DNA of 64,000 bases from Haloechinothrix halophila YIM 93223 (GTDB taxonomy: Bacteria; Actinomycetota; Actinomycetes; Mycobacteriales; Pseudonocardiaceae): contig NZ_KI632509.1 in assembly GCF_000504245.1 (NCBI RefSeq), forward strand, positions 5,111,502-5,175,501, read 5' to 3'. Shown here one piece after another: positions 45,460 through 53,701 of the stretch. The notes beneath the pieces were generated by a model, which saw nothing but the letters and a program-made list of their open reading frames with translations, searched no databases and was not told the DNA's origin. Within the stretch, counting starts at the first letter, position 1, and the number at the start of each line of letters is the position of its first letter. The position numbers were made by a program, and so were the translations under genes.

Positions 45460-46200
45460 GTGGACGCGGACGGCGCGATAACCCCGGAACGCTACAACTA
45501 CCCCCATTTCGACGACTACATCGCGGCAGGCGGCGAACTGGCCGACGAGGCCAGGTTCCGCGAGTCCTTCCGCATCGGCGAGCGAGCACCCGACTTCACG
45601 CTGCACCGGCTCAACACCGGCGAGCAGATCAGCCTCTCGGCGCTATGGACGTCGAAACCACTGGTGATGGAGTTCGGTTCGTTCACTTGACCGTACTGCT
45701 CAGCGGAGGGTCCTCTGCTTGACGACGCGGCCGATCGGCATCCCGAGGCCGAGTGGGTGTTCCTCTACACCAACGAAGCGCATCCCGGTGAGCACGTACC
45801 GCATCACGACACGTGGGAGCGCAAACTCGCCAATGCGCGCCTGCTGCGCGACGAGGTCGGCATCGGCCGCCCGATCCTGGTCGACGACCTGACCGGCACG
45901 GTGCACAGGGCGTTCGGCGGGATGCCGAACATGACCTGGGTGGTCGACAGGGGCGGGCTCGTCGTCTACAAAGCGAACTGGACCAGCGCCGCCAACATCG
46001 AGGGCTTCCTCGAGCGTTACCGGACGGGCCGCAAGTCCGGCTCGGCGCGGGTCGCGATGTCCAGGTACGAGACCGAGCAGATCGAGTTCCGGCGCAGCGA
46101 CCCCGTCCAGTTCCAGCGGGCGTTGGAGCGCAACGGGCCCAGCGCCGTGACCGAGTTCGACAACGCCCACGCGATCTGGGCTCGACGCGACGAGAGCTGA
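45460..46200 (+). CDS. Deiodinase-like selenoprotein (thioredoxin fold) with in-frame UGA
   Basis: Read through the TGA at 45688-45690, this is one 246-residue protein. The two parts are in the same frame with no shift. FRIGERAPDFTLHRLNTGEQISLS is followed by PLVMEFGSFT-U-PYC, with Sec at residue 77 and Cys at 80, a U-x-x-C redox pair. Then come WVFLYTNEAHPGEHV, ARLLRDEVGIGRPILVDD and MTWVVDRGGLVVYKANWT. These align in order with type I iodothyronine deiodinases (NFGSCTUPSF, YIEEAHASDGW), where Sec is the catalytic residue. The GTG start at 45460 has a GGAGGG site. A SECIS-like hairpin follows the TGA. It probably catalyses a thiol/selenol redox reaction in the cytoplasm. The alternative, a nonsense pseudogene, fits less well because the rest is intact. 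Confidence 0.85.
45688..45730 (+). promoter_or_regulatory. Bacterial SECIS-like element after UGA
   Basis: A seven-pair hairpin, AGCGGAG (45702-45708) with CTCTGCT (45713-45719), closes a GGTC loop (45709-45712), with one G-U pair. The loop starts 18 bases after the TGA. The E. coli fdhF SECIS also has a GGUC loop 18 bases after UGA. CCG (45691-45693) can pair with CGG (45728-45730) as a lower stem. This is where SelB would bind. Confidence 0.8.
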
Positions 46201-46307
46201 GCCGGTCACGCTTGCGCGGGCCAGCCGAGCCACGGCCGGCACAACCGCGATCGACACTCGGACGCCATTCTCAGCGGTTTCTTGTCTCCCGCTGGCAGGA
46301 TGGCGGT

Positions 46308-47042
46308 ATGAAACTGCCCAAGGCCGCGAGCGCGATGAACCGGTCGATGAAGCTGCTCGGCGCCGGTTCCGTCGAGGACCTGGCGATCCGCCAGGCGGCC
46401 TGGGTCGCGCGCTGCGTCGGCCGTGGGCACGCGGCGCCGTTGACGCAACAGGATCTCACCGCGCTCGCGGCCGGTTTGCACACCGAGACGTTCGAGCCGG
46501 GGGCGGTGATCTTCCAGGCGGGCAGCGCGCCACCAGGGGTATGGATCGTGCGCAACGGCAGGGTGGAACTCTCCGTCGGCTCCGGCCGCAAACGCTCGGT
46601 GGTGCAACTACTCGGCCCCGGCGACGTCGACGGCGACATCCAGCATCTGCTTGACATGCCACTCCCCTACACCGCACGGGCGGTCGATGAGGCCACGGTG
46701 CTGTTCCTCAGCGCCCAGGACTTCGAGGGGCTGCTCGCGTCCCGGCTGACGATCGCGCGGCGCTGGTTGTCCAGCGTCGCCGAGCGATTGGCGGCAAGCC
46801 ACGAGCGCATCATCGGCATGCTTGGCCGTTCGCTGACCGCGCAGGTCGCGCAGTTGCTACTGGAGGAGTCCGTGCACGGCTCGATCCCGTTGCCGCAGCG
46901 CACCCTGGCCGCCATGCTCGGCGTAGCGCGGCCGTCGCTGAACAAGATCCTCAAGGACTTCGAACGGCGCGGCCTCATCCAGTTGCACTACGGCGGCATC
47001 GACGTCACCGATGAAGCGGGCATTCGGACACTGGCCGAGTAG
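46308..47042 (+). CDS. Crp/Fnr-family transcriptional regulator
   Basis: A 244-residue regulator. The N-terminal extension of ~45 residues is followed by the cyclic-nucleotide-binding fold (FEPGAVIFQAGSAPPGVWIVRNGRVELSV, LLGPGDVDGDIQHLLDMPLPYTARAVDEATVLFL). The C-terminal Crp helix-turn-helix is PLPQRTLAAMLGVARPSLNKILKDFERRGLIQL. The classic cAMP Arg/Ser pair is not conserved. It lies 107 bases after the selenoprotein gene on the same strand and before a second Crp gene, so a redox or electron-state signal is possible. Confidence 0.88.
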   Translation: MKLPKAASAMNRSMKLLGAGSVEDLAIRQAAWVARCVGRGHAAPLTQQDLTALAAGLHTETFEPGAVIFQAGSAPPGVWIVRNGRVELSVGSGRKRSVVQLLGPGDVDGDIQHLLDMPLPYTARAVDEATVLFLSAQDFEGLLASRLTIARRWLSSVAERLAASHERIIGMLGRSLTAQVAQLLLEESVHGSIPLPQRTLAAMLGVARPSLNKILKDFERRGLIQLHYGGIDVTDEAGIRTLAE

Positions 47043-47087
47043 ATCACGTTGGACACCGTCACGGAATTGGCACAAGATACCTAATTG

Positions 47088-47789
47088 ATGTCTCATGAAG
47101 AATTGGCCGATGACGAGCATTACTGCATCTCGGAAGTGGATCTTTTCCGGGACCTTTCTCGCCGCGAAATCGCCGCCATCGGTGCTCGCGCGCCATTGCG
47201 CTCCGTCTCATCGGGGCAGGTGATCTACAACCCGGGGCAGCCGGTGACGGTTCTGTTCATCGTCAAACGCGGCAGGGTGCGGTTGTATCGGACGACGTCC
47301 GATGGCCGCAGCGTCACCAACGCGATTCTGGAACCAGGCGCGGTGTTCGGTGAAATGGAACCGCTCGGCCTGCGCATGCGCACCAACTGGGCCGACGCGC
47401 TCGAGGCGACCGAGCTGTGCTTGATGAGCCGCAACGACGTCAAGGACCTGCTGTTCACCGACCCACGTATCGCGCAGCGGATCGCGGAATCGCTGTCGGC
47501 CCGCATCGACGAGCTTGAGCGACGATTGACCGACCTGACCTGCAAGACGCTCGGCGAGCGGCTGTCAGGCACGTTGTGCTCGCTGGCGAGCAAACGTCCT
47601 GCCGAGCCGATCCGGTTGACACATCAGCAGCTCGCCGCGCTGGTGGGCGCGAGCAGGGAGCGCACCACGACGGCGCTGAGCGAACTGGTTCGACACGAGC
47701 TGATCGTGGTACGGCGCGGCAAGATCACCATCAAAGACCTGGACGGCCTGCGCCGCTACGCCGACGGCGTCCGCTCCGCGCTCTCGTAG
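47088..47789 (+). CDS. Crp/Fnr-family transcriptional regulator
   Basis: A 233-residue Crp-type regulator. The N-terminus (MSHEELADDEHYCISEVDLFRDLS) has a Cys at 13. The sensor domain is SGQVIYNPGQPVTVLFIVKRGRVRLYRT...ILEPGAVFGEMEPLG. The helix-turn-helix is RLTHQQLAALVGASRERTTTALSELVRHELI. It is unlike its neighbour in detail, so not a recent duplicate. I start at the ATG 47088; a TTG three bases earlier is possible. The tail overlaps the convergent CPxC membrane gene by 34 bases. Confidence 0.88.
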   Translation: MSHEELADDEHYCISEVDLFRDLSRREIAAIGARAPLRSVSSGQVIYNPGQPVTVLFIVKRGRVRLYRTTSDGRSVTNAILEPGAVFGEMEPLGLRMRTNWADALEATELCLMSRNDVKDLLFTDPRIAQRIAESLSARIDELERRLTDLTCKTLGERLSGTLCSLASKRPAEPIRLTHQQLAALVGASRERTTTALSELVRHELIVVRRGKITIKDLDGLRRYADGVRSALS

Positions 47790-48238
47790 CTGGCATCGGA
47801 CTCTGCGACCGCGCAGGACACGCCGTCGCAGCGCTGCCGCCACCGCACCACGACGGCGGCGACGAGCGCGAGCACGGACACTACCGCGAGCACCGGCTGC
47901 ACCGGCGCCCAAATACTGAGCGCACCGGACGCACCGAGCAGCGCGAGGATGATCTTGTTGCAGACCGGGCAGGCCACGGCGAACAGCGCGCCGGTGAGCG
48001 AGCCGAGCACGCCCGCGTTCGCCCGCGTCCGCACCGCCCGGCGCGGGATAGCGGCCCATACCCCGGCGAGCACGGCGACCACCGGCAACGCGACGTACTC
48101 CCACGACCGCACCGGAACCATCCTGCTGAACAGACCGGTGTCGATGACGTCGGACGGAATGCCGATCGCCAGAGCGGTGAGCACGGCGACGCCGAGGCCC
48201 TTTGCCCAGTTCCGGGCGTGATGACCGTGCGGCTGCAT
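47756..48238 (-). CDS. Membrane protein with CPVCNK motif
   Basis: A 160-residue protein with four or so hydrophobic segments (GLGVAVLTALAIGIPSDVI, EYVALPVVAVLAGVWAAI, VLGSLTGALFAVACPVC..ILALLGASGAL, VQPVLAVVSVLALVAAVVV). A Cys-x-x-Cys lies inside the third (ACPVCNKIILAL). This motif suggests a membrane thiol protein, but I do not know the family. The start MQPHGHH is His-rich, a possible metal site. It is convergent with the Crp gene and near the selenoprotein, so a shared redox role is a reasonable guess. Confidence 0.7.
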   Translation of the reverse strand: MQPHGHHARNWAKGLGVAVLTALAIGIPSDVIDTGLFSRMVPVRSWEYVALPVVAVLAGVWAAIPRRAVRTRANAGVLGSLTGALFAVACPVCNKIILALLGASGALSIWAPVQPVLAVVSVLALVAAVVVRWRQRCDGVSCAVAESDASYESAERTPSA

Positions 48239-48248
48239 GCCTCGCACC

Positions 48249-48959
48249 CTACCGACGTTCCGGCGACCGGCGGCGCGCCGCTCCACCCGCGTCGAACACC
48301 GTGGCGAGCGACGCTTCGATGCCCTCACGCGTATCGCCGAGCCCGACAAGCAGGTTGATAATCAGCGGTTGCAGGGTGCGCACCAGGCCGTGTCCCTCGT
48401 GGCCGAACACACCCGTGATCTCCAGCAGCACGTAGCCGTGAGCTGCGCTCCAGATCTGCCCCGCGACGGCGACCGGGTCCTCGGCCTGGATGCGGCCGGA
48501 CTCCGCCGCCCGTGTCACCGCGTCGACGAGGTGGTTGAACGCGCTGATGCCCTCGCTCACCGACGTTGGGCTGCCCTCGGTGGTGAGGTCGCGTTCCTTG
48601 GCACGCCGCGTGCCCGGGGTCGTCAGCCCGAACATCAACCGGTAGAGCTGCGGGTTGTCCAGCGCGAACTGGCGATACGCGATGCCGAGCGCGAGCAGGT
48701 CGGCGATGGTGTCGTCGCTGCGCGGCACCCGCGCCAGCTCGGCGTCGAACCGCGCGAAGCCCTCGCGGGTGACCTCGTCGAGCAGCTGCGGCATGCCGCC
48801 GAAGTGGGTGTACACGGCCATGGTGGACGCGCCGATGTCAGCGGCGAGCGGGCGTGCCTGCAACGCCTCCGGCCCGCTGGCCTCGAGCTTCTCGACGGCC
48901 GCCGCGAGCAGGCGGTCCCGCACGGTGCTCTGCCGCGTTGTCTCACTCACGACGCCCAT
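48249..48959 (-). CDS. TetR-family regulator of carotenoid oxygenase gene
   Basis: A 236-residue TetR-type repressor. The helix-turn-helix LLAAAVEKLEASGPEALQARPLAADIGASTMAVYTHFGGMPQLL is followed by a TetR_C effector domain (LYRLMFGLTTPGTRRAK...). It is divergent from the carotenoid oxygenase gene, and three copies of the same 13-base palindrome lie between them, so it most likely represses both. The ligand may be the oxygenase substrate or product. Confidence 0.9.
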   Translation of the reverse strand: MGVVSETTRQSTVRDRLLAAAVEKLEASGPEALQARPLAADIGASTMAVYTHFGGMPQLLDEVTREGFARFDAELARVPRSDDTIADLLALGIAYRQFALDNPQLYRLMFGLTTPGTRRAKERDLTTEGSPTSVSEGISAFNHLVDAVTRAAESGRIQAEDPVAVAGQIWSAAHGYVLLEITGVFGHEGHGLVRTLQPLIINLLVGLGDTREGIEASLATVFDAGGAARRRSPERR

Positions 48960-48965
48960 CGTGCC

Positions 48966-49044
48966 ATAACGGAGTTATCAGTCCTCGCGCCGCGCTATTG
49001 ACCACTACCCATAACCCTGTTATACCTGTGAATAACAACGTTAT
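48966..49044. promoter_or_regulatory. Triple TetR operator ATAAC-N3-GTTAT
   Basis: Three perfect copies of ATAAC-NNN-GTTAT at 48966-48978 (GGA centre), 49011-49023 (CCT) and 49032-49044 (AAC). The first is seven bases from the tetR start; the third ends 12 bases before the oxygenase ATG. Copies 2 and 3 are 21 bases apart, two helical turns. Confidence 0.88.
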
Positions 49045-49055
49045 GGGAGGACGTC

Positions 49056-50495
49056 ATGGCCAACCCTTACCTCGAAGGCAACTTCGCCCCGATCAGCACC
49101 GAACACACCGCGACCGACCTGCCGGTGACCGGCACCATTCCGGAGCATCTCGACGGCAGGTACCTGCGCAACGGGCCGAACCCGATCGGCGAGATCGACC
49201 CGCGCACCTACAACTGGTTCCTCGGCGACGGCATGGTGCACGGCATCCGCATCCGCGACGGCAAGGCGGAGTGGTACCGCAACCGATGGGTCCGCAACGG
49301 CCCCGTCGCGGACGCCCTCGGCGAACCGCGCCATGGCAGGACATCCACCGGCATGGACCTGGCGACCAACACCAGCGTCATCGGCCACGCGGGACGGACG
49401 TTCGCGCTGGTCGAGGGTGGCGGGCCGGTGTTCGAACTGGCCGACGAGCTGGACAGCGTCGGCCCGTGCGACTTCGACGGCACGCTGCCCGGCGCCTACA
49501 CCGCGCACCCGCAGCGCGATCCGGTCACCGGTGAACTGCACGCGGTGTCGTACTACTTCGGCTGGGGCAACCGGGTGCAGTACACCGTGCTCGACCGCGA
49601 CGCACGGGTGCGGCGCGCGGTCGACATCGAGGTCAACGGCAGCCCGATGATGCACAACTTCTCGCTGACCGAGAACCACGTGCTGATCTACGACCTGCCG
49701 GTCACGTTCGACACCGGCATCGCAGCGGCCGCGTCGGTGCCCCGGTTCCTGCGCGGTGCGGCGCGGCTGACGATGTCCGCGCTCATCGGCAACGTCCGCA
49801 TCCCCGACCCGATGGCGGCGAAGGCGTCCCAGCGGTTCAAGCCGAACGCTCCACTGCCGTACAGCTGGAACCCGCGCTACCCCGCGCGCATTGGCGTACT
49901 TCCCCGCGACGGCCAGTCCCGCGACGTCCGGTGGTTCGACATCGATCCGTGCTACGTCTTCCACCCGGTCAACGCCTACGACGATGGCGACACCATCGTC
50001 GTCGAGGTACCGCGCTACGACCGCGTCTTCGACCGCGACCTGCGGGGACCGGGCGACGCGCCGCCGCTGCTTGAGCGGTGGGAGATCGACCTGACGGCTG
50101 GCAAAGTGCGCACCGAGCGCATCGACGACGTCATGCAGGAGTTTCCGCGCATCGACGAACGACTGCTCGGCCGCAAACACCGCTACGCCTACACCACCGC
50201 GGCGCGGGAGGAGAGCTGGTTCGACAGCGTGGTCAAGCACGACGTCGAGCGTGCGGCGTCCACACTGCACACCTTCGGGGAAGGCACCGAGGTCGGCGAG
50301 TTCGTGTTCGTCCCATCCAGTGAGGACGCCACCGAGGACGAGGGCGTGCTGATGGGATTCGTGTATGACAAGGCGTCCGACCACAGCGACCTCACGATGC
50401 TCGACGCGGCGACACTGGAGACCGTGGCGAGCATCCACCTGCCGACGCGAGTGCCAGCCGGGTTCCACGGCAACTGGGTTCCCGCGGCCGGATAG
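49056..50495 (+). CDS. Carotenoid cleavage oxygenase
   Basis: A 479-residue RPE65/CCD-family non-heme iron enzyme. The N-terminus has LDGRYLRNGPNPIGEIDP and FLGDGMVHGIRIRDG (first His ligand region). AHPQRDPVTGELHAVSYYF has the second, MMHNFSLTENHVLIYDLP the third, and the C-terminal GFHGNWVPA the fourth. It cuts carotenoid or stilbenoid double bonds with oxygen. The ATG at 49056 has a GGAGG site within the third operator. TetR-controlled expression fits catabolic or signalling use of apocarotenoids. No carotenoid synthesis genes are in the window. Confidence 0.93.
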   Translation: MANPYLEGNFAPISTEHTATDLPVTGTIPEHLDGRYLRNGPNPIGEIDPRTYNWFLGDGMVHGIRIRDGKAEWYRNRWVRNGPVADALGEPRHGRTSTGMDLATNTSVIGHAGRTFALVEGGGPVFELADELDSVGPCDFDGTLPGAYTAHPQRDPVTGELHAVSYYFGWGNRVQYTVLDRDARVRRAVDIEVNGSPMMHNFSLTENHVLIYDLPVTFDTGIAAAASVPRFLRGAARLTMSALIGNVRIPDPMAAKASQRFKPNAPLPYSWNPRYPARIGVLPRDGQSRDVRWFDIDPCYVFHPVNAYDDGDTIVVEVPRYDRVFDRDLRGPGDAPPLLERWEIDLTAGKVRTERIDDVMQEFPRIDERLLGRKHRYAYTTAAREESWFDSVVKHDVERAASTLHTFGEGTEVGEFVFVPSSEDATEDEGVLMGFVYDKASDHSDLTMLDAATLETVASIHLPTRVPAGFHGNWVPAAG

Positions 50496-50536
50496 GCGGT
50501 GCCGCGACCCGCGGTGCTTGGCTACCCTGCTGCTCG

Positions 50537-50947
50537 CTACGACCGTTGCGCGGGCACCGTGGGGATCAGTTCAACAACATCACTGTGGAGATGCGCCATG
50601 CCCTGATCGAACGTTGCTAGACGACCACCCTGCTCACGCGCCAACTGCGCCAGATAGGCGTCAGTCACCTGTCGGTGCCCGATCACGCCCTTCATGTCCA
50701 CCCTGCGGCAACTAATCTGATCGCACCAGAACTCGTGGCGCTCATCCGCTGAGATCTCCGCGATCAGCGCCTGTGCTGTCTCCGCCGTCTGCCCCTCCCG
50801 AATCAGCAGCCGGACAAGACTCCCTTCGGTGATCGGGCACGTCGCGAACCGAGACGTGCCCGCAAGCCATTCCTCGGCGGAATCGTGATGGACGTGATCA
50901 GCGACCACCAGCGCGATCAGTACATTCGCGTCCAGCAAGGTCGTCAC
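50537..50947 (-). CDS. vapC: VapC-type PIN toxin
   Basis: A 136-residue PIN-domain ribonuclease. It starts with a GTG (TTLLDANVLIALVV, first Asp), then ITEGSLVRLLIREG (Glu), VTDAYLAQLAREQG and ATFDQGMA (last acidic residues). The motifs are complete. It overlaps the antitoxin stop by one base. It cuts a tRNA or rRNA when not bound by VapB. Target unknown. Confidence 0.92.
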   Translation of the reverse strand: MTTLLDANVLIALVVADHVHHDSAEEWLAGTSRFATCPITEGSLVRLLIREGQTAETAQALIAEISADERHEFWCDQISCRRVDMKGVIGHRQVTDAYLAQLAREQGGRLATFDQGMAHLHSDVVELIPTVPAQRS

Positions 50948-51174
50948 TACTCATCGTCCTCAAGGGAACGCACGTCCTCGGTCGTGATCACTTTGCCGAG
51001 GCGAACTACCGGCAGCCCGGTCTTCGCGCTATGCGACGTCTCAACGGGTAGCCCCTGACCAAGCCCACGCCGCATAAGCTCAGCAACGATGTCGCTGAGC
51101 GTCCGAGATGTGTCACGCGCGAGTGACTGTGCCTGCCGATGCAGGTCGTCAGGCAGGTCAATGGTCGTCCGCAT
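50947..51174 (-). CDS. vapB: VapB-type antitoxin (ribbon-helix-helix)
   Basis: A 75-residue antitoxin. The RHH motif MRTTIDLPDDLHRQAQSLARDTSRTLSDIVAELMRRGL is followed by a C-terminal toxin-binding tail (TGLPVVRLGKVITTEDVRSLED). A palindrome (51194-51207) 20 bases upstream is the probable autoregulatory operator. The pair is intact. Confidence 0.92.
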   Translation of the reverse strand: MRTTIDLPDDLHRQAQSLARDTSRTLSDIVAELMRRGLGQGLPVETSHSAKTGLPVVRLGKVITTEDVRSLEDDE

Positions 51175-51193
51175 GGCCTCATCATAGCATCAG

Positions 51194-51207
51194 TGCATCA
51201 TGATGCA
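51194..51207. promoter_or_regulatory. VapB operator
   Basis: The perfect 14-base palindrome TGCATCATGATGCA lies between the vapB start and the divergent thioesterase gene. RHH antitoxins usually bind such sites. Confidence 0.6.
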
Positions 51208-51253
51208 GTAGCGTTCGCGATGCGAACCATGTCCCGACGAAAGCGAGCACACC

Positions 51254-52042
51254 GTGTCAGACCAGGACGCCGAGGCCTTCTACGTCCCGCGCGGCGAGGA
51301 CGTGTTCCTGTCCACCCGGCACACCGCGGGACCGTGGACGACGGACGCACAGCACCTCGGCCCGCCGTCGGCGTTGCTGGTGCGAGCGCTGGAACAGGTC
51401 GCCACCGACCGTGAGATGCAGCTCGCCAGGGTGACCATCGAGATCCTCGGGCCGGTGCCGATCGACGAGCTGACCGTGCGAGCACAGTTGGTCCGGCCGG
51501 GCCGCTCGGTGGAACTGCTGAACGCCGAGATGTCCGCCAACGGCAGGGTCGTCGCATCGGCGTCCGGCTGGCGCATCGCGAAGGCGGACTCAACGCCGGT
51601 CGAGGCTGGCCAGGCTGATCCGCTGCCGACATGGGACGGCATCGAGCCGATGGGCAGGCCGGACGGCTGGTGCCCCGGCTATATCGACGCGATGGAATGG
51701 CGCCCGCTGCACGGCGGCCTGCACGTGCCTGGACCGTCGACCGCGTGGGTGCGGCAGCGCATCCCGCTGGTCGCCGGTGAGAAGCCGACCGGAATGCAGC
51801 GCCTTTTCACCGTCGCTGACTCCGGCAACGGGTTGTCGAACCGGCTCAACCCGTCGCAGTGGTGGTTCATCAACACCGACCTGACCGTGCACATCCAGCG
51901 CGAGCCGGTCGGCGAGTGGATCGGGCTGGACGCGAACACGGTCATCGGCCCGTCCGGCATCGGCACCGCGTCGAGCGTGTTGCATGACGCCGAAGGCCAG
52001 GTCGCCGTCGGCGCGCAGGCGCTGATGGTGCGCCCGCGCTGA
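51254..52042 (+). CDS. Acyl-CoA thioesterase-like (TesB hotdog) protein
   Basis: A 262-residue double-hotdog protein. Hotdog 1 includes GPPSALLVRALEQVA and RVTIEILGPVPIDELTVRAQLVRPGRSVELLNAEM. Hotdog 2 includes NPSQWWFINTDLTVHIQREPVGEWIGLDANTVIGPSGIGTASSVLHDAEG, with the usual Asp. It should release CoA from acyl-CoA esters or act as a related hydrolase. It begins with a GTG. Divergent from vapBC, with no other operon partner. Confidence 0.85.
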   Translation: MSDQDAEAFYVPRGEDVFLSTRHTAGPWTTDAQHLGPPSALLVRALEQVATDREMQLARVTIEILGPVPIDELTVRAQLVRPGRSVELLNAEMSANGRVVASASGWRIAKADSTPVEAGQADPLPTWDGIEPMGRPDGWCPGYIDAMEWRPLHGGLHVPGPSTAWVRQRIPLVAGEKPTGMQRLFTVADSGNGLSNRLNPSQWWFINTDLTVHIQREPVGEWIGLDANTVIGPSGIGTASSVLHDAEGQVAVGAQALMVRPR

Positions 52043-52105
52043 GAAGGGTCGCGGGCTCGGGCCGACTGCCGCGGGGCGCAGACCGGTCACCGTCATCGGA
52101 GAACC

Positions 52106-52681
52106 TCAGCAGCTGTCCACCTCACGGAGCAGGGCGATGCGCTCGAACGGGATCGTCACCGGACCGTCGGCCGTGTCCAGCCGGACCGTACCGGTGGGTG
52201 CGTCACCGAGCTGGCCGCACCATGCCTGACCGGTGGCGTCACGCACCTCGATCGCACCGCCACCGGAGGAATCTGGCCACCACCCGGTCAGGGTGGCGGC
52301 GACGACCAGCATCAGCGCAAGAAGGCTGAGGGCGATGCCGCCGCGAAGCTGCCCCGATTTCCGTGACCGCGCGTTGTCACCGGGCGCGGCCGCCAATGCG
52401 GTGCCCCGCACCGGATACGCCACCCGTGCCACCAGGAAAATGGCCGCGCTGCCGAGTACGAACGCCAGCGCGGCCAATGCCGCGGCCAGCCACCGCAGCC
52501 ATGCCGGCCCATCAAGCTCTCCGTTGGCCCACAGGGCACCACAGAGCCCGATGAACCCAACCACCGCGAGCTGCACGCGCAACCAGCCATGAGCCGAATC
52601 CGCGAGCTCGCCGCGGGCACGCTCGTCCGCACCGGATGCGGCCGAGCCCCGTGCGGAATCGGCATCGTCGTGCGGCGACAT
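52106..52681 (-). CDS. Hypothetical membrane protein
   Basis: A 191-residue protein with a charged N-terminus and three hydrophobic segments (WLRVQLAVVGFIGLCGALWAN, WLAAALAALAFVLGSAAIFLVA, GGIALSLLALMLVVAATLTGWW). A soluble C-terminus follows, with two Cys (AWCGQL, EVDSC) that may form a disulfide outside. The ATG at 52681 has AGGAG. It is unknown; the C-terminal domain resembles a small beta domain. Alone between the thioesterase and hydrolase genes. Confidence 0.7.
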   Translation of the reverse strand: MSPHDDADSARGSAASGADERARGELADSAHGWLRVQLAVVGFIGLCGALWANGELDGPAWLRWLAAALAALAFVLGSAAIFLVARVAYPVRGTALAAAPGDNARSRKSGQLRGGIALSLLALMLVVAATLTGWWPDSSGGGAIEVRDATGQAWCGQLGDAPTGTVRLDTADGPVTIPFERIALLREVDSC

Positions 52682-52807
52682 GCTCCTGTCGTACCCCACC
52701 GCGGGTTCTCACGCCAGGCGTACCGATTAGCGAGGGCCGGCACGCCACCCAACTGGCGCACACCGAGCGGTGGCGCTCGCGGCACGCGCCTGTGCCACCT
52801 CGCGACG

Positions 52808-53635
52808 TCAGGCTCTGCCAAGGAACGCCAGCACCGTCGCGGCGAACTCCTCCGGTATCAGATCGATCGCGATGTGCTGCTGGCCTTCCAACACGACGAC
52901 GCGCGCGTCGGGTAGCGCGTCGGCGACATCCTGGTAGCCCGACCGCATTTCCGGCGGGCTCGCGCCGCCAACCAGCATGAGCACGGGCATCGTCACGCGC
53001 GCCGCCGCCTCGACGTCCAGCATGTTCCCCCGACAGGCGCGCGTCTCGCGCAATACCGTGTGCACCGCCGCGATCCGCGCCTGCCACGACGGCAACGCCC
53101 GGTACCGTGCGAAGTCGTCCTCCCGGATGCCGACGACCTCGCGGAAGAACACTTCCAGCATCGCCTCGGGCTGACCATCGGCGAGGAGGGCGTCCATACG
53201 CGCCCAGGTCTCCTGCGCGATACCCGAGCCGCGCGGGTGCGGCGACGGCCAACCCTCGTACAGCACGAGCTTGCGGATGTTCGGCGTCAGTGTGGCCGCG
53301 CCGAAGGCGACGTCACCGCCGTAGGAGTGGCCGAGCACGTCGACAGCGGATCCGCTCGCCTCGGCGATCGCGTCGACGACCGCCGCGACGTCCTCGAACT
53401 CCCGCGCGAGGTCGTAGTCGGACGCGTCGCCGCTCGCGCCGCGTCCTCTGCGGTCCATCGCGTGGACGGTCGCGTGCGGCTCGAGGTACGGCAGGATGGT
53501 GTGCCACCGCGTGTGGTCGGCGGTGGTGCCGTGCACCAGCAGCAGTGGCGGGCCGTCGCTGGATGTGGTGTAGGCGATCTCGGTGCCGTCAGCCGAGGTC
53601 ACCGTGGTTGTCGTGGTTTCGTCGGTGTGGGTCAT
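52808..53635 (-). CDS. Alpha/beta hydrolase
   Basis: A 275-residue hydrolase. The oxyanion loop is LLLVHGTTADHTRW, the nucleophile is in VLGHSYGGDVAFG, and the C-terminal His is in EGQQHIAIDLIP. The ATG at 53635 has a strong AAGGAGG site. No lid signature or substrate clue. It does not form an operon with the HD-GYP gene, which ends ~45 bases beyond its start. Confidence 0.88.
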   Translation of the reverse strand: MTHTDETTTTTVTSADGTEIAYTTSSDGPPLLLVHGTTADHTRWHTILPYLEPHATVHAMDRRGRGASGDASDYDLAREFEDVAAVVDAIAEASGSAVDVLGHSYGGDVAFGAATLTPNIRKLVLYEGWPSPHPRGSGIAQETWARMDALLADGQPEAMLEVFFREVVGIREDDFARYRALPSWQARIAAVHTVLRETRACRGNMLDVEAAARVTMPVLMLVGGASPPEMRSGYQDVADALPDARVVVLEGQQHIAIDLIPEEFAATVLAFLGRA

Positions 53636-53701
53636 CGTGGGCCTCCTTGTCATCGGACGAACCCAGCGTCGCCCGCGACAGCCCCACCGGCATCGGTAGC
53701 G

